Positions 21,776 through 33,265 of a stretch of 64,000 nucleotides of DNA are shown piece by piece. Position numbers and translations under genes: made by a program. Source of the stretch: Alopecurus myosuroides. Its lineage: Eukaryota > Streptophyta > Magnoliopsida > Poales > Poaceae. The stretch is taken from assembly GCA_028641055.1 (NCBI GenBank), contig CM054063.1, positions 182,224,756 to 182,288,755 of the forward strand, given 5' to 3'. Numbering within the stretch: position 1 is the stretch's first letter; the number at the start of each line of letters is the position of its first letter. The notes beneath the pieces are model-generated. The model ran no database searches. It was not told where the DNA came from and worked only from the letters and a program-made list of their open reading frames with translations.

Positions 21776-22822
21776 TTGGTTGCTCAAGGCTACTCTCAAG
21801 TCGAAGGACTTGACTACGGTGAAACTTTCGCTCATGTAGCTAGACTTGAATCCATTCGTATATTACTTGCATTTTCCTCTAGTCATAACTTCATCTTGCA
21901 TCAAATGGATGTTAAAAGTGCATTTCTAAATGGTCCACTAAATGAGTTGGTATCTGTTAAACAACCTCTGGGTTTCGAAGATCCCAAGTATCCTAACCAT
22001 GTATACCTACTCCATAAGGCTTTATATGGCCTCAAACAAGCCCCACATGCTTGGTATGATCACCTAAAGGAGTTCTTAGTATATCATGGTTTCGTACTTG
22101 GGGTAGTTGATCCCACACTCTTTACCAAAAGTGTAGATGGACGTTTATTTGTATGCCAAGTATATGTTTATGATATTATAGTTGGATCATCTAATGTGAA
22201 TTTTGTAGACCAATTTGCTAAGATAATGACAAGTGAATTTGAAATGTCTATGATGGGGGAATTGAAGTTCTTTCTGGGCTTTGAGATCAAGCAATATTAT
22301 GGAGGAACCTTCATTTGTCAAGAAAAATATATTCAAGACATTCTCAAGAAATTTGATATGATCAATGCTAAGCCGTTAGGTTATCCAATGGCGACAACCA
22401 TGCATCTTTCAATAGATCACGAAGGTATACCGCTTGATACAAAACTTTATCGTTCTATCATTGGATCTTTGCTTTACCTTTGTGGAGATAGACCGGATAT
22501 TAGTGTGCATTTGTGTGCAAGATTTCAATCTAACCCCAAAGAAAGCCATATGATTGCGTTCAAGAGGATTCTTAGATACTTGGTTGACACTCCCAATCAT
22601 GGTCTTTGGTACCCGTCAAATACAAGTTTTGATATTGTTGGCTATTCGGATGCAGATTGGGGAGGTGACAAGGTGGATAGAAAATCAACCTCGGGTGCTT
22701 GCCAATTCCTTGGCAGGTCACTTGTGTGTTGGTATTCCCATAAAAAAATTGTATTACCACCTCCTCCACGGAAGCGGAGTATATTTCTGCCGCAAGTTGT
22801 TGCTCTCAATTATTATGGATGA
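21776..22822 (+). pseudogene. Copia B reverse transcriptase and start of RNase H
   Basis: 348 open codons, the longest intact piece of the element. RT motifs in order: LVAQGYSQ-like start, QMDVKSAFLNG, ALYGLKQAP and the catalytic box, read here as YVYD (22163-22174) where the family has YVDD; the first Asp codon is TAT instead of GAT. Then LKFFLGFEI and SLLYLCGDRPDI. The RNase H start follows (GYSDADWGGDK, RKSTSGACQFLG). The frame is lost near 22750. Upstream RT residues (about 21500-21775) are in other frames. Confidence 0.85.
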
Positions 22823-23109
22823 GGCAATGTCTTAAGGATTTTGGAATTAATATTAAGACAATTCCTCTTTTATGTGACAATGAGAGTGTTATAAAGATTG
22901 GTCACAATCCGGTTCTTCATGGCAAGACCAAACATATTGAGATTCGGTATCATTTCATTCGCGGTCATGTGGCCAATGCAGATATCTCACTTTCATATGT
23001 CAACACCAAAGATCAACTCGCCGGCATCCTCACAAATCCCCTAGATGAGATGAGATTCAAGCAATTGAGGAATGAGCTCAATGGAGTATGTGCAAGCAAT
23101 TTTAGTTGA
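22819..23109 (+). pseudogene. Copia B RNase H, C-terminal part
   Basis: Continues the RNase H domain after a frameshift, with LLCDNESVIKIGHNPVLH, KTKHIEIRYHFIRGHV and INTKDQLA-like text (YVNTKDQLAGILTNPLDE). It ends at TGA 23107-23109, the usual end of the Copia polyprotein. Confidence 0.8.
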
Positions 23110-24730
23110 TTGGAAATCTTCCATACACACCTCTACTAGACTCTTATTTGGTTCTTAGATGTACGCATAGAAATATGGGGTGTAGCTCAATTAATGAGTC
23201 AACACTACTCCTATAATGCATAAATAAACAAAATCATGCATAATGGTCATCTCGATGACATAATGTGCTTCAATGATGAGTTTCGACAATGCACCAAAGA
23301 TATATCTTTGCGGTGTCATATCGAGCATACTCATACATAGTGGCTACCGCCACCGACCCTATCAAGGGATTGTAGAATTTTATGGATCTCCTTTGGGATG
23401 TCATTTGATTTTTGCTACTCATATGCATATTTGTTCTTCATATTCCATATCACATTCAATGTTGCTTCTTTGGGATTTTTTTCTTCCATTGGAAATGTGA
23501 GGAAATCATCATACTAATGTTTGATCCATGTGCCCAACATCATGCTTCATACATAAAAATTTGCATTATGTACATGGTCAACAACAAGTTAAAATGGGAA
23601 CAAACCTTTGTATTAATGTTGTTAAAATCAAACTCTAAAATAAATTTACAAAATATTTTGTTAACTATTCAAAATAAAAATAAAACAAAAAAAAGGGGGG
23701 TGGGTTATTTGCAGGAAACCCCGCCTTGGGGCCGGCGCTGTCGGCAGGGTACACGGCCTCCACATGAATGATGCTCGTCCTAGGTTGGGGTCGGGGCCGA
23801 CCGTCTCTGGTGGGTGCCCGACCTAGTGCCTGGCCTGTGAGCCGGCTTGGCCGGCTTTCCTGCTCCCTCACTTAAATCCACGAATTGGGGGTGATTAGAT
23901 ATCTTCTTTCTCCTTCCCTCTCCAAACTCGAAAACCTCCATGGGTGGCCTCCCCCAAACACCGCTCCACCCACCCCTCCCTCTAAGCCCAATCCCAACCC
24001 CCTACCCCTCAGATTTACTCACCCTAGCCCAAACCTCCCCTCCTCCTCCACACAAAATCTCCATTGGTGGGAATTTGGGGGAGATCTTCACCATTGTTGG
24101 TGACTCTCGAGATGGCTTTGAATTCGGGGTATTATTTTGTGTTTTTTTTGCAATTGGCCTCTCCTAAGTATTTTCCTCCTTAGAAATCTCTTCTACTTAA
24201 CTTTTCTCTTGAGTTGAGACTTATCATCGCGATCTAGGGTTAATCTTTGTTTAGGAATCTCATGATTAGGATTCACACTAGTGCTAGTCCATCTTTATCT
24301 TCTAGAAAATCTCTCTAGTCACTTGTTTGCACCTAATCCATGATCTTTTGATGTGATGCTCAATACTATAAAATTGCTCACTTGCTTGCCCCTAATCCAT
24401 GTTATTTTGATGCCATGATTAATGCTATCAAATTAGTCACTTATTTACCCCTAAATTATTATATTTTTATGACATGATCAATACTATGAATTCGTTTTTA
24501 AAGCACATTATTTCTTGTGGGGAATATATTCAACATGTCTCCTACTTCCTATTATTTTCAATAGGGATTCACATTCACTCATGTTCCTATGCCGCTTTCC
24601 ATTACTCCTTCAGTTTTGTTGTTGTTTCATCTCAACCCTATCCTAATAACCTAAACAACACATCCAACAATTTCATTATGACCATGTACACTCATTATGC
24701 ATATGCACATGCATGTTCGTTATTTCTCAG
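23110..24730 (+). other. Leader between pol and the extra ORF of Copia B
   Basis: Mostly non-coding. A pyrimidine-rich, Pro-codon-like section (about 23930-24070) and a TTATTTCTCAG acceptor-like site ending at 24730 precede the extra ORF, suggesting that it is expressed from a spliced RNA. No domain found. Confidence 0.4.
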
Positions 24731-26150
24731 GCACTGGCTCTCCTCCTCCTCCCAAGAGAAAAGGTCCCGCTGCCACTACCTATATTCGTCAGAGGGCTAA
24801 GAAGGGTGCCGCTAACGTTTGTGGCTCCACTCCCACTCAATAGAAGGGGCCACCCCTCCCTGTCAATAAGGATGAGCCAGTTCATGATAACTGGGGGAAT
24901 CTCGTCACAAAGGAATGGAAAAATCATCACATGAAGTTCAATTCCTATGATTTTCCCATCGTACCTGCCATGATTCCAGGTTCTATTGCAAGATGAATCA
25001 CCAGGTTCATGAGTTTGTGGTTTGCACCTTGAAGAATGATCATGTGCCTCAACATTACTTTGATATGGATGCAGCAAGAGCAGTCTAGACAGACATGATG
25101 GATATTATGGATTATCATGAAATCAGCAAGCATATGGCCTATGACCGTCAGTTTTCTCCAGCTCTGATTCGGGAATTCTATGCCACAGTTCATTTCTCCA
25201 CTGAGGATGGCCGTGCTATTACCTGGATGAGTGGTGGTGTTAAGTTCCATGCCACTTTGGCTAAGTTTGGAGCTCTGTTTGTTATTGAGGAGGCCATCTA
25301 TACATACTTCTCGCATGTTTGGATCAATAGTGATGAGTCGAGTATCATGAAGGCCAACCCGGTATCAAACATTGTTATCCCTCTGGTGTTGGCTCTCAAT
25401 ATATTCCTAAAGTTGTTTTCTTCTCGGAGTTTTGGTATGTGACTCACACTATTCTCTGAAAGACCATCCATGCAAAGTTTGGGCAAAAGGGGCTTGTTCA
25501 CAGGTGGATGATTAATCTTCTCCACCACATTGTGAATGCAAAAAATGACAACACGAAGCTGGATGTGTTGGATTACATGTGGAACGATATGCAAATTACG
25601 GTTCATGGAAAAAAAAGGTCCCCATCTATGGATGATTGTTCCCACCATGCGCCCTCTCCTTGGTGCCTCTCAGGAAGCAGCTGCTCCCCCTCATCGCTCT
25701 AAACGAGCTCGCTCTACTCCTCATCTTCAGGCACCTGGATCTCCACATGATGACTCCCATGATACTTCTCTAGTTCATGTTCCTAGGGGTCAACAGAAGT
25801 TTAGCATCAAGAAGGCTCTCGAAAAGATGAAGTGTTTCTTTGTGTACAAGCAAGACAACAATTTTAAGGCTTACCAAAAGGGCAAGGCCTACTGTCATCA
25901 CCAGAGACAGATCATGGAGCACGTGCATCTCTCACCGGGACTTGCTAGTTCTGAAGAACTTGATGAGCATAAATGGAAGTCCCAAAACACTTACTGGCTT
26001 GGCGATCATGCCCCAATCTCATTCACGCGAGTTCTAGTCAGGATTCGCCGCCTCATGTTAATGATGATGATCATGATGATGAGGAGGATGAGGACTTTGT
26101 GGCATGAGTTCTCCTACTACCGCATAGATTTCCCCTTTTTGGTGTCTTGA
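24731..26150 (+). pseudogene. Copia B extra 3' ORF (env-position protein), frameshifted
   Basis: After the acceptor-like site the frame reads a Pro-rich basic N-terminus (TGSPPPPKRKGPAATT, IRQRAKK), which looks like a nuclear-localisation signal. A stop (about 24841) and a frameshift near 24990 follow, then 25095-25442 with LIREFYATVHFSTEDGR and AITWMSGGVKFHATLAKFG, a pattern I know from the additional 3' ORF of Maximus/SIRE-type grass Copia elements. The tail at 25536-26150 is basic, then acidic. SIRE elements are often said to carry an env-like gene here, but I see no signal peptide or membrane span, so envelope function is not supported. Confidence 0.5.
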
Positions 26151-26832
26151 TGCCAAGGGGAAGAGATGTCTATTAGGTATCTTGCATTGATAGTCCTTGC
26201 ATAGCATGCATCCATTTGCCTTCGTTTTATCATCGAATTTGCTTTGCTCCCTAGTTGAACTCTCTATTTGGTTTATGGTTGTTACTCTTATTTGCTATTG
26301 TAAGACTATGTCATGTTCGGAATATTCATCCTATGTTGAAGACTATGTTATTCTCGGAGTATCTATATTATGGTCAAGGCTATGTTATTCTCGAAGTATT
26401 CCTTAAGTATCTATATTATAGTCAATACTATGTTATCCTCGGAGTATTCATTCTCTAATGAAAAGTATGGTGAGCTGAAATCATATTTGCACACATGTTC
26501 AAAATTGATTGCTATGGTGACATATCTTACCTATTTATATGATAAAATATTAATGGATCTAGTATATAAATCTCTAGAGTTAAAATGCCTATTTCATTAT
26601 CTTGAACTAATGTTGAAAAATTATCTAGCTCTAGAAATTACCTTGAACTATAAATTGTAGGGGGAGCTAAATAGCCCCAATTAGGTGTGCCCTCCTTATG
26701 ACAACATAATTTATGATTATGGGCACACGAATAGGGGGAGATCCTCTATATTCTCATTCCTTTACAAATGTTTCAATCGATATTTTTTATCCAAATCCTC
26801 GTGTTGTCATCAAACATAAAAAAGGGGGATAT
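26151..26832 (+). other. 3' non-coding region and polypurine tract of Copia B
   Basis: Low-complexity AT-rich DNA with direct repeats of about 50 bp (TATGTTATTCTCGGAGTAT-like, 26343-26455). It ends in the polypurine tract AAAAAAGGGGGATAT (26818-26832) next to the 3' LTR. Confidence 0.65.
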
Positions 26833-28109
26833 TGAAAGACATTATCTCTTAATCCTATTTTGACGTTTGATTACAGAATTTGGAAGTCTTTAACCATTGT
26901 GCTTAAGTGTTTTAGAAAATGAATCTTAATATGCAGAAGTGTAAGAACACAAATATGGAGAAAGGAAAACAAGTCAAAACACATGGTTGTTGAAGAAAAG
27001 AATCATAGGAAGAACAAGGAGAAAGAAGAAAACGAAGGGAAAGAAGGAAGGGGCAAATCTTCCCAGCTGGCCTAGCAGCCGGTCTGGCCGGGCCATAGGC
27101 TGGGCAGCTCTGGTGAGTAGCCAGCCTAGGCCGGGATCCCCTTGCGCAGGTCGGGCGTCTGCCAAGCCGGCCTGGTAGCCAATCGAGGCCGGGCTCTCTT
27201 CCTAGCCAGCCCAGGACGGGCCAGAGGCCGGCTCCCCTGCACTTCAGTCCAGGCCTTTCGGGATGCAGGCTGGCCAGGCCAGGTATCCTGCACACGTGGA
27301 TAAGTTCCCCAAACGATCGTTTTTTCCTCCTCTATAAATAGGGATCTTCTTCTAGCTTTAGAAGGTGTCAAATAAGCTTTCTCTGTCCACCATTGTTGAC
27401 CACGTTTGAGCTCAAGGATCTCCTCAAATACCCAGCCAAATCTCTTGATGTCTTGGGATTTGAAGGAGACACACTAGATCTACAACTCCACCAAACCGAT
27501 TTGTCACCACCCCACTCATACCCTAGGGAAATTGTAGTTCTTGATTCATTGGAACCTAGAACCTTGTTGCTCTTAGCTCATTGGATCTTGGAGCCTTGTT
27601 GGTGTCCCCTAAGCTTTGGAGCTCATGGATCTTGTTTCCCGGAGTCTTGGAAGCTCCCGATATTTGGTGAGGACCCTCTAAGTTATTGAGTGTGTCTCAT
27701 CCTTGTAAAGGTTCTAGTTGTCAACCTCAACGACAACATAGTGATTCGAGTCTCTCCACATTGGTGGATGGACTCGAAGAAGATACGGTGTGCCATTTGA
27801 GGGCTACTCAGTGTTCCACTTTGGTGGCACCGCACCACTCCAACAGAGATAAGCTTCCATTGGGAAGTGAACTTCGGGATACATCTCCACGTCATTGTGT
27901 TCGGTTATTCCTCAAGTTACCTTTACTTGTTGCTACTGGCTTAGTCATATATATTTCTTGTGCTAGTATTTTTTGCTCAACATACAGGATTGATCACCTA
28001 GTTGCATAATCTAGACAATCTATATTTGAGCACAATATTGTTAATCGCAAAATAAGTAAAATTTGTAGTTAACCTATTCACCCCCTCTAGTTTACCTCTC
28101 GGCCATTTA
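26833..28109 (+). repeat. 3' LTR of Copia B (1,277 bp)
   Basis: TGAAAGACATTATC to CGGCCATTTA; the terminal CA has become TA. TATA box at 27333-27340. It differs from the 5' LTR by many substitutions and several indels, so the element is not recent. Confidence 0.85.
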
Positions 28110-29642
28110 CTAACCTATTAACAAGATGCCCCTAGCCAGTTGCTGTTTTCTGTTGTTTTTCTATTTCAAAAAAGTTCATAAGGAAATATTCTCGGAAAGG
28201 GCTGAAAATTCACAGAGATCAATTTTTACCCGAAATGAAGACGGACTCCAAAGGGGAGCGAGAGGGGGGCCAGGGCGCCACTTAGCGCGGCCTCCCCTAG
28301 GTCGCGACTAGTGGTCTCCTGGGGGCCCCGATCACCGCCTCACGTCCCCCTTCGCTTATAAATGGCCCTTAACCCTAAAAAATCACGGGGGTGGAGTTAT
28401 TGTCCATGAAAGATACAGATATGTGTTTTCACCTCAAAATTCCAATCTAGGGCTTCTAGAGTCCTGCTCCGTCACCCTGCCGGAGACGGGGATTGTCACC
28501 GGAGGTCTCTACATTTTCCATGATCGCCTCCGGATAGATGCCTGAGTAGTTCATCTTAGGATTACGGGTCCATATCAGTAGCTAGATGGTTGTTCTCTCC
28601 CCTATGCCTCCATGTTTAGATTCTAGTGAACAGCCTCACATGCATGATTGATACAATCGTTATGTAATAGTGCAGGTTTTGTTTTCTGGTATCCGATGAA
28701 CCATGAGATTATGGTTATTTTGTTCATGTCAATCTGAGATGCTTCACTTATATTTATAGAGAGCTTTAATCGTGTCATGAAATGCTCTCTGGTGTTTATG
28801 ATTACCTTGGCCACGTAGATGTTTTCACCTCCAAGAGATGTTTATATGCTAGATAGTGGGTTCATGCCTCCTTGTTGCCTACGCTCGAGAGACAGAAACG
28901 TGCCGGGGAAGGATGTGATGTTGCCACTAGGGAGAAAACAAAAGTGCTCTTCTCTACGGATGAGAACAACTGCTTACATTACGTATTGATCTTAATGCAT
29001 TTGTCTCTTGCACACATAGCAATCACTTTGTTGCTGCAACTTAATACCGAGGGATTTGCTGGATAGATTTCTTGAGGTGGATATTTAGTTATGGATGCAT
29101 GCTAGATAACGGTCCATATGCCTTGACGTAATGTCTACAATGTTAGAACTCGTGAACTTTATATCGTCATAATAGTATTGTTATACGTTCATGATTTATC
29201 AATTGCCCAGCTGTAATTTGTTCATCCAACATGTTTGTTTTCTTTGGAGAGACACCACTAGTGAACCTATGGCCCAGGTCCTACTTTCCTCATATTGCAA
29301 ACCTTCTTTTAAGCACTTTCATAAGTGTTTCCTTGTTGTCCTGTTTTTACTTTACTTGTTTTCCAAGACTCTATACGTTTATTTCTCCTGTTTTCAGCAA
29401 GACCGGAATATTGACAAACTTCCGGAAGGTTGGTGCAACAGAGAATTTGTGTTTGTGTGCAGGTTCCACGCTCCCGTCAACACCAGTATTTTCTGGTGTC
29501 GTTGATAAATAAACCTTCTTCAAGACTACGAAGTCCTACTTGTTCGATAACTCTCGTTCTTTCCTAGGGGAAAACTTACTCTATACTGCATCATATCTTC
29601 CGCCTGGGGTCTCCCAACGAGCGTGTGATCACGTACTCATCA
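28110..29642 (+). repeat. Right LTR of A, second segment
   Basis: Resumes with the duplicated CTAAC then CTATT, matching the A-family LTR at 34677 (AGTAACCTATT). Runs to GTGATCACGTACTCATCA. TATA box TATAAAT at 28357-28363. The segments 15894-16005 and 28115-29642 make an LTR of about 1.64 kb. Confidence 0.8.
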
Positions 29643-29714
29643 CAAATCTTAATTTCAATTTTATCGAGTTGGGTAGTGCAAATGAATTTTAAACTATAGA
29701 ATCTAAATAAACTT
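29643..29714 (+). other. Short flank of element A, leader of Copia D
   Basis: 72 bases between A and S2, continuous (across the AACTT duplication) with the gag-bearing sequence at 34018. Interpreted as the untranslated leader of Copia remnant D. Confidence 0.45.
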
Positions 29715-29729
29715 TGTAGGGTTCCCACA

Positions 29730-30040
29730 TCTATACTACTTATAAAGCATAACCCTGCATTAATTATTTTTCTATCTCAACATGCAAGCTATCCACATCA
29801 TCCATTCTCCTAACCAATCAATTGTCCATGTCATCCACTAATATTTGTTAATCAATACATGCAAGTTACTCATCATATATTTTTAAACCATCCAATTATT
29901 TATATTAATAATTTAAAATTTATCTATTTGGATAAATTGAATTTTGTATATTCACATAAAAATAATTTCTCTTATAATGTTTTATTTACAATATAGTTTC
30001 TAAAACAGTCCCCGCGGCAAAGAGTGGGGTATCCTTCTAG
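29730..30040 (+). mobile_element. Non-autonomous Helitron (311 bp)
   Basis: Begins TCTATACTACTTATAAAGCA and ends TATCCTTCTAG. A short hairpin (CCCCGC ... GTGGGG, one G:T pair, 8-base loop) stands 11 bases before the terminal CTAG. The element sits between A (29729) and T (30041), as Helitrons do, without target-site duplication. Removing it restores the terminal sequence seen in S1 (GTTCCC-CA-TTTA-ATAATG). No ORF; it depends on a Rep/helicase supplied elsewhere. Confidence 0.85.
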
Positions 30041-30553
30041 TTTAAATAATGCAAGAACACATGTGTTAATGTGTTAGTCCCTGTATCAATTGCTAGCACC
30101 ATAGTACAAAGTGAAATATCATGCAAATGCGTCAAAATCTATTACATCACAAGATCCAGTCTTTACATAATACCATTATTACAACTTGCAGAGTCTTAGA
30201 ATACTAGTAGGATACAAAGAATTACAGCAGAAAACATAGTACAACATTGAGCCTCATCTTCTTCATGTGCCACAGGCAAAACATGTTGGTTGTGAACTCG
30301 AGATCCTAAAAAAAATCTTCACTTGTCATCAAATCCATCTGCAATTTGGAATATGCAGCCACAAGGGGTCCGTATAATGAAATATATGGAAAATGACACT
30401 ATGGTGTATGTGTGGAAAAAGTCTATCTTCTACATGCTTATTTGGCTAAGTGGGGTTCAAGGCTAGATTTTGCAGAAAGCTAGTTTTATCCTATCCTTTT
30501 ATCTAAAGAGGTTCACAAGTACACCTCAGTGAACTATGAAGCAATATTGGTTT

Positions 30554-30900
30554 GTCTCTAGGGGCAGAGCTGGTCTATCTCCAAGGTCTTGCAACAATAA
30601 GGGTCTATCTACATAGGCTATTATGGTCTTTCTCCTTTTCCTTGCAACACCAATGGTCTATCTCCATAGGTTGTGTTAGTCTTTCTCCTTTTCCTTGTAA
30701 CACCAATGGTCTATCTCCAAAGGTCGTGCTGGTCTTTCTCCTTTGCCTTGTAACACAACTGGTCTATTTCTAGAGGTTGTGCTGGTATATCTCCAGTGGC
30801 TATGTTGGACTATCTCCAGCGCAAAGTAATAGTAATGGTCTATCTCCATAGGCAATGCTGATCTATCTCCCTTGCCAAGTAAAAATAATAGTCTATATCC
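30554..30900. repeat. Minisatellite inside S2, unit about 53 bp
   Basis: About six degenerate units built around GGTCTATCTCCATAGG and CTGGTCTTTCTCC. The two best units (from 30648 and 30701) match closely. S1 and F lack this array. Confidence 0.8.
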
Positions 30901-33141
30901 ATTATAACAATCATGATTGGAATAATATACAACTTAGTATACAAGAATGGCTAACAAAAAAAATTCTACTTTGGTTTCTACTGGGATGAAGATAACATGT
31001 AACTATCCTACTTGGGTTGCATAGTATTGTATACCAAATTCCTAACCATGAAATTATGTGAAACACTAATGCATAACAAATCATATGAATTTTATGAAGT
31101 TTGCCACTTGCCTTCTTGAAGTTGGTGTAGAAGTATACTCTCCTCACAACCAGAATGTTTATCTTTATACAATCTAAACAAATCAAACAAGTAACAATAA
31201 ACAAACATTCACAACCAATAGAAGAACAAACATAACAGTCAACAAACATAGTCTAAAGGGCTTCAACCTAGATGGGTTAAGGCTAGGTCAAATTTTATCA
31301 CAAACTATGGGGATGGCGTTTAGGGTATAAAAATGGTTATAAGTTCGACAAGACATGGGTTTGAAGGATTCAAACTCAAATGGTCATACTTGTCAAGGAA
31401 GTTTCAAGAGTTCACTTGGATTGAACAAGTATTATCACATCACTCCATATGCAAAGGAAGTGTATGTAATGAGAAGGTTTTGAGTTGAACACCTAATTCC
31501 ATTACATTTGGAATTTAAAGTGGTTGGGTTAGGCTTCCCATTTTGGTTAAGGTTGGTCTAGGCTCACTACACAATTCTAAAGAATTATTTTGGTCCAAGT
31601 GTTTGGAAGCAAACCAGGTTTTCATGATCCACTAAGGGGTTTTGGTACTAGGGATCTACTAAGTTCACACTATAACTTATGAAATTTTGTGAATGGTCTT
31701 GAATTATGGTATTTCTATGTTCTTCACATTCTTCCATGTGATTCTTCAGTTCTTGGTGATCTCGTCCGCCACTCCTACTTGATAATGTAGAGGCCCTTCT
31801 CCATGGGGTGACTTGATCTTGATGTCTTCTGTCTTTTCTTAGTCTTCAGCTCCACATGCTACTCTATTATTTGGCTAACATGTATTGAGTGTTGGTATTG
31901 ATCAAAAAGATCACCACAATCTCTTCTAATAGGGTTTCATTATTACTAGACAAATCTCAAAGTGACTAACACAATGGAGGGAATTTTGGACCAAACTTAC
32001 ATGGAAATTGTTCAAGGGTGTCCAATGGGTGGTCCAAAGTTACTAATTTGAGCAAAAATGTTGATGAAACCATATCCTAAATATTTATAGAATTAAATCT
32101 ATGTCAAAAATACTAAAATGGCCAACTTAAATCGAAATTAAATCTAAACTTGTCCAAAAATTATTTTGGGTAGTAGAGTATGTTAGAACACATCTTAAGG
32201 TTTTGAAATATATTTTATTTTCAATTTTTGGATTTGTAGAATTTCAATTATGCCAAAATTCATCCAAATGGCTCTTTTGAATTTGGATAAAACTGAAATA
32301 TTAGAATTTAAATTTGGGCAATGCTAAAAGATTCAACATGTCAAGGGCTTTTCAAAAAGTTCAAGTTTGCTAAATTTGGCCAAGTGTTTATGAAGATAAT
32401 ATGGTTCTAATATGCAGGGTGTTTTTGCAAAATTGCCATTAAAATTTATTTCGGGAAATTAACTGGATAATGTTGGCTGACATGGCGCTGACTGGACTAG
32501 CCACGTGGCATGTTGTATTGGTTGTACCTAGTCAAGTAAGTGATTCAACGTGGAGCGTTGGATCGAGATTTGACGGCTAGGATTTCTGGCTTGAGGCTAG
32601 GCTAAAACTTAAGCCAGGGCTCGGCTAAGGCTCGGCTCGATCTAATCTGACATGTTGAAAAATAGATCCTGACGGCCAGGAGAGAGAGGGGGATCACCAC
32701 CGGTTCTACTCGTTGAAAAATGGCCCGCAACGACGCTGCTCTTCGGTCGAGGATGGCGGCAAGGATCCGGTGGTTCCTTGGCTCGACAAAGGCCACTATG
32801 GGGCGCGACACTTCACGGCGAGCACGATGGTGACCTTGGTAAAGCCTGGCATGGTCCTTAGATATGAAGGCGAGTAGCTGCGGGTGATACAGATGCCGGA
32901 AAACTCGGCCACACCTGTTCCGCTTCTTTCCATACAGGAAAAATTCAAATAAAAGGCTCACGAGGTGCGCGCGGACACGAGGATTCATATGGGGGTCAAA
33001 ACGGGGCGGCACTCCCTCTTCTGTTGCCGGAATTCGAGCTCACACGGTGGCTAGGGTTTCGGCTCCGTCGAGAAATATCTCGCCAGCCTCGGGGCCAACT
33101 CGAGCGTGATGTGGGGCAAAAGATAAAGCGAGAGGTGGCGG

Positions 33142-33147
33142 TTTAAG
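33142..33147 (-). promoter_or_regulatory. TATA-like site in S2
   Basis: TTTAAG on the plus strand (CTTAAA on the element strand), about 100 bp downstream of the paired TGACGTCA. Confidence 0.35.
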
Positions 33148-33246
33148 GGGGACATAATGGGGAATCAATCAGGGAATTTATCGCCCCCATCAATGGATTT
33201 CAATTTGGCAGAGGTAGTTTCTTCGGGAGAGGAGGGTTGAAGACGA

Positions 33247-33265
33247 TGACGTCATGATGACGTCA
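33247..33265 (-). promoter_or_regulatory. Paired TGACGTCA motif in S2 (as-1-like)
   Basis: Perfect TGACGTCA at 33247-33254 and 33258-33265, 11 bp apart. Conserved in place with S1 and F although the surrounding LTR has diverged. Confidence 0.6.

Larger units (their letters stand above)
16006..28109 (+). mobile_element. Copia B: Maximus/SIRE-like LTR retrotransposon with extra 3' ORF region
   Basis: 12.1-kb element with LTRs 16006-17406 and 26833-28109, tRNA-Met-type primer site, gag, protease, integrase, RT, RNase H, an extra 3' coding region and a polypurine tract. The Copia domain order (integrase before RT) and the long gag-protease coiled-coil spacer fit the SIRE/Maximus clade. It lies in the right LTR of A with target-site duplication CTAAC (16001-16005 and 28110-28114). 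All genes carry frameshifts or stops. Confidence 0.85.
5031..29642 (+). mobile_element. Element A: Athila-like Gypsy LTR retrotransposon, gag-protease only, with nested insertions
   Basis: Left LTR (truncated) about 5031-6448, tRNA-Asp-type primer site, gag, protease and a long non-coding spacer, then a right LTR that starts at 15894 and ends at 29642. Interrupted by solo LTR S1 (7606-12120) and Copia B (16006-28109). No reverse transcriptase or integrase is seen between protease and right LTR, so it would have needed help from another element. The LTR starts TGATACG and ends CATCA. Family-level naming is not attempted; the DLGAS-type protease and tRNA-Asp primer site place it near the Athila lineage. 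Confidence 0.75.

Noticed and set aside
25095..25442. Envelope glycoprotein
   Set aside because: No signal peptide, glycosylation-rich ectodomain or membrane span seen; called only as an extra 3' ORF.
30554..30900. CRISPR-like regular repeats
   Set aside because: Units are contiguous and degenerate with no spacers, inside a plant LTR: a minisatellite.
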